Below, piece after piece: positions 13,728-27,119 of a stretch of 64,000 bases of DNA. Position numbers and translations under genes: made by a program. The notes under the pieces are model-generated. The model made no database searches and was not told the origin of the DNA. It saw only the letters and a program-made list of their open reading frames with translations. The stretch's first letter is position 1. Each line of letters begins with the position of its first letter. Origin of the DNA: Casuarius casuarius (Eukaryota; Chordata; Aves; Casuariiformes; Casuariidae); the NCBI GenBank assembly GCA_003342895.1, contig PTFA01000082.1, forward strand, positions 2,352,793 to 2,416,792, given 5' to 3'.

Positions 13728-13775
13728 CATTGAAGTCAATAGGCGTTTTGCCATCAAATAGGATAGAAACAGGAG
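13728..13775. repeat. Short copy of ancient TGAAGTCAAT repeat family
   Basis: CATTGAAGTCAATAGGCG is followed by TTTTGCCATCAAATAGGAT. The same order (CATTGAAGTCA, then GTTTTGCCATCAAA, then GGAT) occurs at 61511-61582, so two copies can be matched inside this window. The remembered consensus is an inverted repeat in which a first TTGAAGTCAATGG is mirrored by CCATTGACTTCAA, a form widespread in amniote genomes. The palindromic plan suggests a short non-autonomous DNA element, but that is inference. The mirrored half here is decayed. Confidence 0.55.
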
Positions 13776-14929
13776 GCAATCCATAATTAGTCAACTCTGA
13801 TTGCTGGATGCAACTTTCTCTGAATTATTATTCTCTGGTAGTCTGTAGCTGACTAAACACTCTTGGCCTCTGTATTCCTGTGGACTCCCCCCTCCCCAGC
13901 AAGGTTAATGAAATGACAACTACTGCTCTTTTATGTCAGAAGAATGGGATGGAATAACATAAATAAGATAAAATGTAAGTTAAATAAAAGCCTAAGAAAT
14001 CCCAAACCATGGATGGCTAATGTTGGATGTCTACCTTGCTACCAGAATGTAAGTAGTACCAGGGCTATCGATGAACCTGAGTTTATCATGAGCGGCAGCA
14101 GCTTGAATCTTCTACAGCAGCCCGGCTACTGCAGCACTGTTTGATCACCTCCTGCCTGCATCGCATCTGATTAACAACCAATTGCTTCAGCTCTGTGCTC
14201 AGGAAAGACTGACTGAAAATTCATTTAAATCAAATGGATGCTCATTACTCTCAGAATCCTCTCTGGGTGTAGCACAGTGTGACACTGGGACTATGTATTA
14301 TTCGGTTTTAATCAACACTGCAGATATTTGAGAGATATAAGGAGAGAACAAGGTTCGCACTGCAGCCTTTAATGCGACTCTGGTGAGGAACTATTATATA
14401 TTGGTTTGTGCCTCTGCATAGGGACCTATTTGACAGGGCCTGTCATCATCTACCTCCAAGATTATCATTCATGCTGCTGGGAAGACAACTTTATTGGACT
14501 AAATATTGGCATGTGTCTGTGTGGCCCACACAGGTAAAGACTCTCCTCGGGCCTCATCTGTGTGTCTGAGTCACTGCGTGGGGGTGTAACAGCTGCGCTA
14601 GTTATTATTAATCTCTTAGAAACGTCTTTACAGTGATTAAGGGACTACTGTATGAAAGCAGTCAGCTTTGTGGGCTCTAGTCAAGGAAGACCCACTAACC
14701 AGATTTTGTTGGATCCTTTAGCCAAACTGCTCTTTTCTTGGCAACTATGTGCATCAACATAAACGTAAAGTCAATTTTCAGGATTTTTTTAATGTGCTTT
14801 ATTCATGTTATTTGGACACTACACAAACCACTAAAATCAAAGCACAGTACCTAACATAGCCAGTCACTTTTCTGATGTGCCAGTGTATATAGATAAACCT
14901 GAGCAGGAAATGAAAGTTCATATTTAAGA
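13776..14929. other. Non-coding DNA; possible conserved element near 14080-14260
   Basis: No gene seen. The part from about 14080 to 14260 is rich in paired CAGCAG and CTGC motifs followed by ATTTAAAT and ATTAAC-type AT motifs. To the eye this resembles vertebrate conserved non-coding sequence, but without an alignment it is only an impression. Confidence 0.3.
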
Positions 14930-14942
14930 GAAGGAAGGAAGG

Positions 14943-14977
<35 letters not shown>

Positions 14978-14990
14978 GAAAAGAAAGGAA
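14930..14990. repeat. Compound tetranucleotide microsatellite (AAGG)n(AAGC)8
   Basis: Three AAGG-type units lead into eight perfect AAGC units (14943-14974), followed by AAGG and AAGAAAGG remnants. It is a compound purine-rich microsatellite. On the minus strand it reads as repeated Leu-Ala-Cys-Leu in an open frame, which is a translation artefact. The eight perfect units suggest it could be length-polymorphic. Confidence 0.95.
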
Positions 14991-17900
14991 AAGCAATCAT
15001 TTTCTTCTCTGTGATGACCTCTGCATGAAGAAGGGACTTCAGCAATCCTCCTGAGAGCTGCGTGCAGTGAAATGAGTGAGAAGGGTGTTGGCAGGTGCTG
15101 GACCCCCACAAACTGGAACCAGACCAGCTCCACAAGCTGCCAGGGGATCTGCTCAGATAAGGAAGTTTCTTCTTCAATGTACTGCTAAGGGTGAGGATTC
15201 TTGGAANCAGAAGAGCTGAGCTCTCCCTGGGTATCACAAAGGTGATATCCTGTGGCGATGGCCTGCAATAACATGGAAGGTCAGGTAAGCCTGAGTTTGG
15301 CCAAGCATAATGATCACATGGACAGTTTTACCCTCTGTACGACACAGAACAGGTCTGGTAGCTTGTTTCCATAGCTGAGTCAGGAGGAGCAAGGACTCAT
15401 ATATTCTAGTGGATTTCCTCTGACCCCAAATATTGTATTTTCTTTGAGCTGTGATATCTTTCACTTCTGTTTACTCTGGTATATATATTTTTTAAAAGCC
15501 TCCCTTTTTTCCCTTCCCGCCCCCATTTCTGGCAGTTAATCAAAGCTTGGGTTTACTATTCTACTGTGTGCCTCATGACATGTTGTCCTCATACACTGGA
15601 AAGTGGCTGTCTCTAAAGCAACTTTATGAGGCCAAGTAAAGCAGAGTAAAACAGCAGCAAACTGAAGTTTGTTCCACCTTAGTTGTCCCAGGAGGGCTAG
15701 ACTGGGGAAAAACAAGACACTATGAAGGAACCAAAAAACAGGAATAAAAAAGAAACCAGACAGTCTCAGGAAGAGAGAGAAAAGAGTTTAACTCGAGGCA
15801 GAATGTCAAATAGATATTTGGAGTTCAGAGTGCTACACTATCCTGACTATACTGAACTTTGACCACCTACAGCAATTTTTAAATCACCAGCTTTGTGTCA
15901 TTAAGTAATTAATGTTGCAGTGATGTGCCATTTTCTCGTGTATCACTGCACTCACTACATATCACATGGTCATCATTTCAGCTTCTATTGCATTAAAAGA
16001 CTTAAGAGAGGACACTTCCTTTCTGATTTCATCTATTCTGCATACACAGTTTGTGTAATTCGTTTGGGTTTTTTCCCCCTTCCAGAGACCAAGAGATTCC
16101 AGAGTATGTTCAGGAGGCCTCTGAAAACTATTTCTTCCATCTATAATGCCAACATGCTCACCCTCAATGAGGCGGAGAAGAACAGCCACACAGGAGACAT
16201 AACGAGCTTCTTTGCTGTCTTCGTTTTGTGCACCATTCAAAACACATCCTCTTCTTCTGCCTCAGCATAGGTAGCTGAAAAATGATGCTTTGACCAAATG
16301 AGGTTGTTTACATGCACAAATGTATTTAGTTGTGTAAGACTATGCAGCCTTGAGTGACTTTCCAAGAGGGCGATGTAGTCAGAATATCACCCTGCATCTG
16401 TGCTCTCTGACCAGGTAGAGGAAACATGCTTTCCTCACCACGTTGGAGATGCTGCCAATTATCCCATTTTAATTTCATCTGTGCTGTTGATCTGCATCAA
16501 GAGGTCGGGTAATCATGAGCTTGCCCCTCTCTAGTGCCCATGGAGGGATGTCAAGTCATCACCACAACTGCAGGAAACAGCTTCTCTAATGCGGCTCTGA
16601 TCCTTGCAGCAGGAAGCAAGATGATGGTGGGAAAAGGTCCTTTCTTCCCCCAGGACCTCCACAAGGGCTGGAGACAATCAAATCTTTTACTAAGGCTTTG
16701 AACTGATTATATTTAGATGAAAGGCAATTTATAAACTTCAAACACTGTTAAAGAAAGAGGATGATGAAAACTTGGATGAAAAGGAAAAAAGAATATGCGT
16801 GTTTGTGTGTGAAGGAAATCACAGCTTTTGACAACACCAGTCCTTGCCGGGCTGGCCAGTCTTGATGGTTGCAGAGGAGAAGGACTAATGCCCTCTTGCC
16901 CTCCCCAGTAAATCCACACTTGAAAGGGAGGGGATTAAAATATCTTAAAAATCATGTGCTGGAAGCTGAGAGAGCTTAACGTCTTCCTTAGGCTGATGTC
17001 AGATGACTTTCCCAACCCCTACATCGATTATACATGTACCAACAGGTCAAGATAAAAGCACAGGAGTGTCAGTATATTAAGGCAGAAATGCTTGTAAGAA
17101 ATTTTAGGTGTTTTGGCTTGGCATGGCTTCACTTTGCCGTCTTTGTCCAGGGGCTTCCACAATTCATGTCTAGATTGCCTCCATAGATTGTCATCTTCCT
17201 CCTCTCCATTTTGTGAGTGCAGGTGTGCATCCACATGTGAGTATACCTGTGGAGGACGCCCCTGTCAGCTTTGCAGACCAGTTACGCTGGGCTGTCAGTC
17301 AGCTCTTCTTCCTGCAAACGAAGTAAGAGTTCATCCAGATTCCTTGCTGTGCTTAGCAGCATGAAATAAATAAATACATGAGAAATTTCAAGCATAGCTG
17401 TAACCCATCTGTTAAAGAGGAAATATATTAAACTTAACCAGGTAGCTCAAAAAAGGTAAAAAGTTTAGTATGCTAAAATAAAAAGAGATAATCATCAGTA
17501 TGCTAGAATGAGATGTGTTAACAATTACAGGGAAATATTTAATAATATCCAACAAAAAGGAAATCTAAAAGAAAATTCAAATTATCTAAAGGCAGAATCT
17601 CCCAGAAAGAAAATTTTTTTGCATGTTATTAACAAATCTCTATGTGATGCTGATAAAACCATGTCTGATATTAGCAATAAATATGAAGAGGAGATAACAT
17701 TACCCAAAACATCAGGAATCTGCTTCTGTTCAGTCTTCCACTAATGTAGTTATAGCTCTTGTGACTAAAATGAATGAGTGACAATTTTTACAGCCACTCT
17801 GTCTTCACAAGATACAACTGCAATGAAATTGCCTTCCCACTCTTGAGAGACACAAAATTTAACTTGTAGCCATCAACGAACTGCCTGCAGAGAGGCTACA

Positions 17901-20900
17901 AACAGTGAGCCACATTGTACTGGGGGAAAAAAAAAGAAAACAAATCAAGGCTTGTATTTTTGTTTAACATCATTTAAATTCTTTTGTAATTACATCCGCA
18001 GGGTTTTGGAAATGGTGTTTATTATTTTATGTTTCTTAAAACGTGTGAAAATATATATATTATCTTCTAATTATAAGGAATGATAATTTTAGTTGATTCC
18101 TTGAGGAATACCTCCCCTGTCATCCACTGAATCATTATAAACCTGGAACTAGTGGGTCCTTCCTCACCAAGGCAGATTTAGATCTAATTTACCCTCAAAA
18201 TATTTCCAAGGTGATATCAACAATTCCAAAGCCTTATGAGCTCTCTTACAGCATGCCGTTGGTCCCGTCTGCTCTCTATTCTGTATTCATCAGCTTGTGG
18301 GTTTATTATGGCTCAATGGCCAGTACTCACGTACAGGCAGTTCTGCTGTCCACAGTCATCTCAAATAGCATCTCATTCTGTGAATAGTCTCCCTGCAACA
18401 CAATGACCACCTGTAGGCCCTGGAGCAGTGCTTGCAGAAATTTGCCGTGATTTTGTCCTAGGTGCAGTGTCTGAGCCCTCATCCCCTGTCAGTGCTAACC
18501 CGCACTAGCAGAGCAGTGCACTTTTTGCTTGAAGACTGGTTGCACAGTCCGAACCAGTGAAGCCTGTGGGCTGAGGCTGCATCTTGAATACGGACTGTGC
18601 AGTAGGCCAACAACTTTACAACTTGTTCAATTAGCCTCATTTTCTATTTCTATTAGGTGCTGAAATATTTTCAGTTTAAAAATAATCTTCCACANAGAAA
18701 AGTAATTTATCTCTCTGAGCTTCTCCATCTATAGGGTGTTTGCATTTCTGAGCAAGGCACTGTAATATGCAACATACCAAAAATAGCACACATACCTTGG
18801 TAAGGCTATATGACAACCAGCCTCTAGATTTTTCAAAGTAACCTAGAGCTCAGTTTCAGGANGCAAAATATTTCTCCTGTTTGGAAACTGAATGTGTTTC
18901 ACTGTGAGTGCCAGTGAGACTGAGGACTGGGAACAGCTTAATTAGCTACACTGTTGACAGATAACCTTTGTCAACCACAGGAAAAGAACCCTAAAAACTA
19001 GCACTATTGTAAACTGTATGTTTAGCAAAAATGAAGAAGTAATTGCATCTCTCTCTGACAACCATCCATCTTTAATATTAGTCATCCTCAAAAAGTCACA
19101 CAGGAGTGGTTTATCTGAAAATCCTGAGAAGAGCCTCTCTGCTGTCCTCCCACATGATAAGGCTTGGCCCACTCTGCTGTACAAGCACATCACAGAGCTG
19201 CCCGCACTGTGAGGGAATTGGTGATTATTATTCTCATTCCTTTGTGTACTAACATCCTTGCCTAGTTGTATCCTTCACCTTACCCAAGCACATATACATC
19301 TCACCTCCACAAGAAATGAGATTAAAGCAGGGCCTAACATGCCTAAACATATTTTAAGTAAAAGAAGGAACTTTCTTAAACTGAGTAAGCTGGTGCTTTT
19401 GCAAGTAGTTTTAATGAGGAATGGGTGTAGCCCAAAAGGATCTGAGAATTGGCTCCCACAGACTGTAACAAGCTGGAAGGAGAGTCTCAGGACTGCCTGC
19501 AACCATCTCTAAAAGAAAGACAGTGACTGCTTCTGCAGGACCGACTTGTGCGTAGCCCAAAGGACTCCAGCTCTGCTGCCTCTCCTGCTCCCCAGTGAGT
19601 CCCAGGGGAGGAACAGAGCACCTCGCATGTGCAGCGAAACATGCTGGAGCTGATATTTTGACCACTGTGAGGATGCACCCCGAGTGAAGAACCTCTTCAT
19701 GCCCCATGCCCCGCTCTACACCAGGGCCCAGTTTCAGCTCCCTTCTACCTTGCGCTTTCCTGGCACTTGGTAGCTATGAATAAACGTGGGGGANCCGGCA
19801 GGAGGTAAACACATTGTGCCTGTTGTGTAGCTCTGAGTGACAGAGTGGACCTGACTTGGGGTAATGTGCTTCTGAGCTTGGAGGACAGGCAGGTGTCACT
19901 GTTTAAAGCCTGAAGGAAAATTAGAGATGCAACTCTGCTGTGGAAAAGAATTACAGAAAGATCCTTTCTCCTTTCCAGCTATGGAATTGTTAAAACTCCA
20001 TAGGACTTCCAAATGTTGATTTCTTTCTTTTTTGAAGGTCTGAATTTCCAGTATTGTTCCCAGACCATCACTATAGTGGCATGTAATGGAATTTGTTGTT
20101 GTCTCTTGCTGTGTTTCATTTACAGCTGCATGGCATACATAGCAATTAGCTACTCATGTACTTTTATCTGGTCTCTAGTCTTTAGCATACTTTATCGTAC
20201 TTCACATTCTCCATATGCCCTAGGAAGCCTGTCAAAGCCCTAATCTCCTTACACAAAAAATAACTTTGAGCTATGAAGCCTGACACTGGCATTAAAATGC
20301 TTGATGGAATTTCTGCGCACTTGCGTCTGTGTGTGTGCGCACTTGTGGGAGGAGGAGAGAGGAAAAACATTCTTTCAAATCCACCTGAGCAATTCAGGAG
20401 AGCATACTTGTTTGTGCATTTGGCAAATATACTAAAATGGATTGAGGAAATAAATTTGGATTTGTATCTGCAAGTTTCAAACAGCTATCTTTTTTGAAGG
20501 TGAGTTTTCATAATAAGCGTGCATATTCTTCCTTGGTAAATGTAAGCCAACATCAGCATAGCAGCCCCAGTCTTACATTAATTTTTTGATATATTTTTGT
20601 TCCTTGTAAACATCTATTTATTGCCATGCTTATACCAAAAATTTGAGAACAGGAAACTGACTGATTAAAAATTGTAAAAATTAGGAAAATGTAAAGCTAG
20701 GATCTTAATACTGAAGAATGTCATCAACAGGATTACTTTGATGAATAAGGTCTTGAACCAAAAAATAATGTTCAGAGAGACATCTCAGTTATTTGGATGA
20801 ACCTCGGATCCCACCAAAGTCGGTAGAAAAATTGGATTTTTAAGGCATCAAATCGATGAAGAGAAGATTTCACCACAGTTTCCTCAAATCAGGACAAGAG

Positions 20901-22310
20901 ACGTTGGAAGAAATATATACCAATAATTACTTACAGCAAACTTTGATAACCTTTCTGGAAAAATTTCTCCTACTACTTAGAAAACAAACCGAAAATATAT
21001 ATAGTTTTGCTAAAACGCTACCTCTTTTCTGTGTGTAGTAGAAATAAATGTAATCAGAAGAGAGGACATTTCAATAAAAAGGAATCAAAACCACATTTTT
21101 CATCAAGCTATTGTCTCCCTTTAACATTAACTTCATAGTGTCTGCACTTTCTGCTAGTGTCTGACCGTAACTTCTCTTGTGAAATTTCAGCATCTCCGAA
21201 TGCAGAGCTTCCAGCATTGCTCTTGCCCAGACACAAAGAACTGTCTCCTGCATGACCTGCACACATTACTAACAAGTCAGAAAGAAGATGAAGCCACAGT
21301 AGTGACACCGTGAGCTCCTCACAAATGTAGTGTCCAACACCAGCGCTACAGACAGAAGCACTCCTCCCTGGCTGCCTTTGGGACAATGGCTTGTCACTCA
21401 CGTTCACAACAATTTGATAGGTACTGTGTTCGTGTGCCTTTGTCACCGCAGCACATAGATGCCACACAGGCATTACCGGATATAAGTTTCACAGCATCTC
21501 TGCAGAGGGGAGCCACTGGGCCACCTTTGTTTTATAGAGAGGAAATTAAAACACAGAACGGACTGAGGGTACAATTTATCTGGCTGTAGGTAGCTAGCCA
21601 TAATGTAGCTGCCCCCTACAAACATAGTCACCCTCAGGCTCTCTTCACAGGCGACATAAAGAAGCAGTCCCTGCTGGGGAGCATTTATTGTGTCCTAAGG
21701 TAGGAATAAAGTAGGCCCGACGCACTGTGCTCTTAAAGTCTCCGTTTCTCTCCATTTCTCGCTGCTGAGGGGAGACAGAAGTGACCAGCTCGGATGTACA
21801 GTGTAGTCAGCTAAGGTTAGAGAGCATGAATTTCACCCAACAGCCAAAGCTTTATAGAGAGTTTCTACCTAAACTGGGACTTGCATCCATGTCTCCTGAG
21901 CCCCAGACTCCAGCTGCAACCAGAAGGCCAGTCTTCCAGTACCGCTTGGCACAGGTATGCCCCTGTGTGTGCAGTGTGGTGCGTTAGGAAAAAGAGGGGC
22001 AATGATGGGATGAGAGAAAACGGACGGATGTTATTTCAGCAGCAGGACTTCACTCAGAGGCTCTTTGAAGTCTTCCTTTAGGGGAAATGGACATTTCCTC
22101 TTTCAGCCTAATATGCAGTGCAGCCACAGCAGAACGTGTGCAAGCTGAGAGCCAGTCTAAGTTTCTAATAACATTTCCTGTAATGAAGGGAAGAAAGAGC
22201 CTTGAAAGGCTTCTGGCTGCTATTATATGCTTCAAAAATAGAGAGTAGAAAGAAATCAGGGAGGCTTTTGGGCCTCTTTCCTGTCTTTGCTGACCCTTTA
22301 ACAAAGCAGG
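14991..22310. other. Unique non-coding DNA, no gene seen
   Basis: About 7.3 kb in which I recognise no gene, RNA gene or clear interspersed repeat. The longest open frames (116 codons at 15920-16270 plus, 121 codons at 21108-21473 minus) lack any domain. Local AT runs occur at 17380-17760, 18000-18090 and 20520-21060. Ns occur near 15207, 18695, 18862 and 19793. A short stretch at 18690-18740 faintly resembles a MIR core but is too weak to call. Confidence 0.55.
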
Positions 22311-22620
22311 TGGGGAGCGTGTGCAGCTGCAGCTTTCAGCGGGCACAACCGTGCTGCCGTTAGCAGGCATGCCCAGACAGGCACGATGTGCCTGGGCCAG
22401 TCAGTCTGTATTCAAACCCAGGCACAAGCTGGCACTGGTCTTGGCAGATGATCCATGTACCCAAAGTCCTTTCTCACCTCCAAATCAGCCTTCTCGGACT
22501 CCGCCGAAGCGATTAGCAGAAAATTGCAGCGCTGCTCCCTCCATCAACAGGCAGCGNCAGATCCCAGCGGTCCCCAGCTGCCCTCAGGGGCACTGACGTT
22601 CATTAAGCACGGGGGGGAGA
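22311..22620. promoter_or_regulatory. Small CpG-rich patch, possible regulatory element
   Basis: By hand count about 14 CpG dinucleotides fall within these roughly 310 bases, clearly denser than the flanking DNA. They include a cluster around 22500-22570 with CCGCCG, AAGCGA and AGCGCT. The patch is also more GC-rich than its surroundings and sits beside G-runs at 22612-22618. It could be a weak CpG island, an unannotated non-coding RNA promoter or a decayed exon. No TATA box, coding frame or splice pattern ties it to a gene, so a regulatory role is inference. Confidence 0.25.
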
Positions 22621-25600
22621 GGCTGGCTTTTAGGAGCTGGATGTTTATTATTTTGTGTCTGTGAGAAAGGCTGTTTGTCATACTCAAGAAAGGCCGCCAG
22701 AAGAGGCTGCTTAGTTATGTCAGGATCACAAGCTATAGGCACAGAAATGCAAACCCTCAGNTCTTCTTTTTCCGCTTACCACAGACCCTCTTCTTTCCGA
22801 TATTCCTTGTTTAGACGGTCATTAATTTTCTCTCTCCAGTCATATTAACTTTTTTCTGTCTTCCCTGTTGCCAGCAGAACTTACCATTTTGGAGATGGAG
22901 AAAAAGTATTTTCAATTGCAGACAACATCAGGAAAACCCTGAGTTCATTTCTTGTTCTCCTGATATTCCCTGGCAAGTCAATGAACAAAGAGGCAGAAGG
23001 TGATCCTTATTTCATGGCCAGAGTAACAGGCCATTCCTAGCAGGAGAGGCCTCACCCCGTCTGAGGTCCCAGTAATGTTTGTCGCTCCTCCTGGAGCAGA
23101 AAGAGCGTAGAGGAGGTGCTGTGGGCCATCTCTGAACCTCAGGATACACAAAGCAATCTAACCACATCCTGTTTCCAAAGAGTTTTCCTGCCATCATGTC
23201 TGTATGCCCTGCTTTTTATTCTCTACCCTTTTCTTTCTCTATATATGCTCTGTTCCTGCACCCCCTTCTAAGTAAAACATAGCACATGGAAGCAGAGCAG
23301 CCTGGCACTGGCCTCTCAATGCATTTAAACACTAGCAATTCACTGAGCTGGAAAATTGTAAATCTGCAATTTTATTAAAAAAGGTGGTCACCCTGTTCTT
23401 TGGAGCCATGTTCAGAGACAGCAGGATAATTAATGGACCCTTATGCAACACAGAGGCAAAGAAAGGCAAATTTTAATAAAACCGGTAAGACAAGTTTTTT
23501 AATTTTTAAGAAAGACACGTTTCATGTCTAGCTTTGCCTATTGTTAAAAGAAGAGAAAGGCTGTTAAAACCATCCTGTGCAAGTGAAAAAATTGTCACAC
23601 AACACTTTTTTGTCCCCTGAACTAAGGGGGGAGGGGGCAGAAACTGGCACTGAGGGATTAGTAATGTTTCCTGATAGTTTGTATGAGGTGTCTACCCTGT
23701 GCTGTGTCTAGACACCTTACTAGCATTTCATGTAACAGCATTTCAAGCAAAATAGAGACAAACTTTCCTGTCAGCACAGCTCATTTTAGTTATAAAGTGC
23801 ATCCTTGCTTGATGCGCTGCTAGGAAAGTAAAGCAAGACACACAACCAAAGTAAAAAAGCTTTCAAGTGGACAGAATAAAAGGGGAGGCAAAAAGCAACC
23901 AGAGTGGAATATAAAGGTGAAAGATTTTAAAGGTAGGACAGGAGTCTTTCACATGGAGAGGGAGTATAACTGAAATGAGACAGACCTTGTCATCATGCTT
24001 TTGAAGAAATGTGGGTGGACTGATGTAGCTGTGCTGAATTATGGATAGTGTTGTGAATTATGTGTGCAAAGAACTACTAGACAGATGATATAACCCCAGT
24101 CTGAAGGAAAAGAAGGCAGCAGAGCCATACAGCCTGGCCACAAAAATACAGAAGATGTGGTCAGAGAAGGAGTATCAGCTTCTTTATGCAAGGAAATCAA
24201 ATAGAATTAAGGGTAGGGTATGAGCTTAGAGTGCAGTAGCTCCTCCTGAATAGTTAAATGTGTATTTTTGGGGGAATAAGAATTCTTTTACTGAATTAGT
24301 GAAGCTACTTTGGTAGGAACATGTTTTCCAGAATACGTCCTTTAAGCAGCTAAGCTCTGTGAGAAATGAAGCAGTCTGCAGAGAGGATGGGGAATACAAC
24401 AGCTGTAAAACAGGCTCTTGGCTGCGTGCGGTCACTTGCCCTTGTCAGATTATGAAGATTTCCTAAAACCTAAATGAAATAGTTGGTAGGAGCTGGGACC
24501 TGAACCTCAGCATTCTTGGGAGGAGCTCTGCAGACTAAAGAGAAATGAAATGCTGGGATAAAAAAAAGACTTCTTCCACCATTCCTGTTCCTTATTCTGC
24601 CAGCTTTGTCATTCAGTCTCTTGAATACATCAGTCATTCAGAAGCTGAGTCACGTGTGCAGGTCCCTCATTTACAACGCAAGCCTTGCAAACACTGGACA
24701 TAACCACAAGGGCATGAGCTAATGATATCTGTCAAGAGTAACTATTAATGCAATTTCATGATATTTAAAAATAAAGTAGAAGAGCATATCAGTTTGTTTC
24801 TCCACTTACATTAAGCAGCATCATTTATGAATATAGCCTGTGTACTGAATGAGCAGCATCTGCTGTGAGTTTGGAAAATGAATTAGTATTGCCCATTAGT
24901 ATCTTAATAGAAATATTCTGGGAATTTGTATTTTAATTTTTTATTTTGTAAACGATTCTCTCTCCAATTAGCCTCACAGACTCTTCAGATTCTTATTTTC
25001 TGTGCTCTCAGCAGCTGCACACAGTTATAGCATACCAGGCCTCATGCACCACAGGCACTTTCACACTTGTTTCCATAGCTGGGTGCAGCACTCAGTGAGA
25101 GGAGCCACTCAGGCATATGGCCTGTAATAAGCTGAGCTCCAACGAGTTGGAACCTCCTGCTTCAACAGCTATTTGGCCATTTGTTTTCTTGCTGCAGCGC
25201 TTTGATTATTTTCCTCCCTTCGACAAAATGATGAAAGCAGCCACAGGGTTTATGTGCCACCCCCACCAAATGTTTCCCATATTCCAGTAATCAGGCAGAA
25301 AATGGGGGAGATGAGCAGCAATAAGATGCCCATGGAGTCTGCAGCTCCTGGAGATTGAAAGGCAAATATTCTGCTGAAAGAGGGACAAACGTATGTGCAA
25401 TTAAAACTGCCCAAGCCAGCTAGAGAGAGCAGGCTTGGGATGAAAACCTTTGAGCTTCTGCTATCCGTGCAGCAATCAGCAGCCTCAGTTTTCTTTCTGA
25501 CACCAGGACCGGTGATTAATATTTTTATCGTATATCTGCTCAGTAATTATTACAGCATTTCATATAGCAGCACATAAGCTTACAGGTATTCGAATGCTTC

Positions 25601-27095
25601 AGTGCATCTCAGTGAAAAATATAACTTAAAACAAACAGGCAACATGCCTGATGGAATGCCAAAANTGGAAATAAGACTGAAAACCTTCAGACAAATGAAT
25701 GAACAAACAGAGGGCTTTGCACGACATAAACAGCTAAGGAAGAAGCAAGCAAAGAAGAGAAAGCCTGGGCTCTGGCCTGAAGAATAGCAAGTCATACCAT
25801 TTCTGAGGAAAATTCGAGGGCACTTTCAGCAAACCAGGGCTTGCTTCCCTCCTCTTAAGCCTATGTCTTGAGCGCATAAGCTGGTCAAATATTAACTGCT
25901 ACCGAAGATACAGGACAACAGCTAGATTTCCTTCTGAGCCCCTGCACAGCACAGGAAGAGCTCTACGTTTGTCCTAATTGGAACCAACTGGAAAGTTTTT
26001 ATATCAAAGCATTTTGCAACAGAGACTGGAGCTTTCAGTTGCAGTGAATTTTTTATGAAAGGGCTCTGCTTTCTGCAGAACATTTCAATTTTTCATTGAA
26101 AAACTGAGCAGGCAAACCAAAAAACTGGCTGACATACTTCAGTCCTGAAGTGCCATGACAGTGCCCTGGGGGTCTCAAGCTCCTCACATTCCTGTTTTTC
26201 CTCGGGGACTGGCCCCTCAGCCAGACTGCTTTTCCTACCCATGCCCCAGCCAGGCAGCAGGATGGATGCACACTCTCCCACCACCAAGAGAACACAATGT
26301 TGTTCATTACAGAAGATGTAATCTAGCCAAGAAGCCATCACCATATGTTTGTTAGGATTTGCAATGCCCTACCACCTAAAGCAGTTTATTGTTGAAGGGA
26401 TAGGGAGGAAAAAGGGACAAATATAGGACCTGGAGGAGAAATGGCTTTGGATCCTTTCAGCCTGTGAACCTGCAGCAGGTATTTTGTTTAGGAAATGAAG
26501 TGGTAAAGGAGGGCCCTCCAAAAATGAACAGGATAGTCATTAAGTATGAAAAACCAATTGAGCAAAAAAAGAGACTACTTGGTCTTGCTTAGGGACAGCT
26601 GTAGAAAGTGTCAGCCAGGTTTCATAAAGAAATCAGCTTAGCGCCCAATCTGAGGGCCAAGGTGCTAGAAAATTGAATAAGNTGGTGATGGAGAATTTAC
26701 CCCCATATTAGGACAAGTGGAACCACATAAAAATACAGAGAAGAATCAGAAACACAATCTCTGATGTCCTCAATTTGAAAGTGCACTCTGACAGGAGAAG
26801 CCACTTAAAGTCAATTGGTGACCATACTTGCTGGAGAGTTTGATTTCTCCAGCCAGAGCCTCAGATGGTGTAACTTAGCATGCCTGATTTCGGTAAAATC
26901 CATGCCAATTTATCTATTGAGCTTTTTGCCCTTAGAGAATTGGCATATCATCTAAGATGAAAAATACATCCTTGGGCTTTGCTTAAACTCCCTTTCAAGC
27001 AGAAAATACCGTAAGCTGGAGTCTTCAAAATTGACAATGCATACTCCCAGCTATTCAAAAAACAAAGGTAAAAAGTCCCCTTCACTCCTCAGATC
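22621..27095. other. Unique non-coding DNA, no gene seen
   Basis: No gene or recognisable transposon. The stretch from about 24730 to 25020 and another from about 25400 to 25575 are AT-rich with TAAT and ATTA motifs and could be conserved non-coding sequence, but I cannot test this. A G-rich run lies at about 23627-23640. Confidence 0.5.
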
Positions 27096-27119
27096 AAAAA
27101 AAATCTTTTTTTTTTTTTT
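27096..27119. repeat. A8-TC-T14 inverted homopolymer pair
   Basis: Eight A are separated by TC from fourteen T, so the two runs can pair with each other as a short A/T hairpin. Most likely a chance junction of two slippage-prone homopolymers. Confidence 0.8.

Noticed and set aside
14851..15237. 128-codon minus-strand frame with repeated Leu-Ala-Cys-Leu
   Set aside because: The repeat motif is simply the translation of the AAGC microsatellite, and the frame also crosses an ambiguous base.
18690..18740. Possible MIR core (AAGTAATTTATCTCTCTGAG then CTTCTCCATCTATAGG)
   Set aside because: Needs several gaps to align with the remembered MIR core and has no flanking match, so too weak to call.
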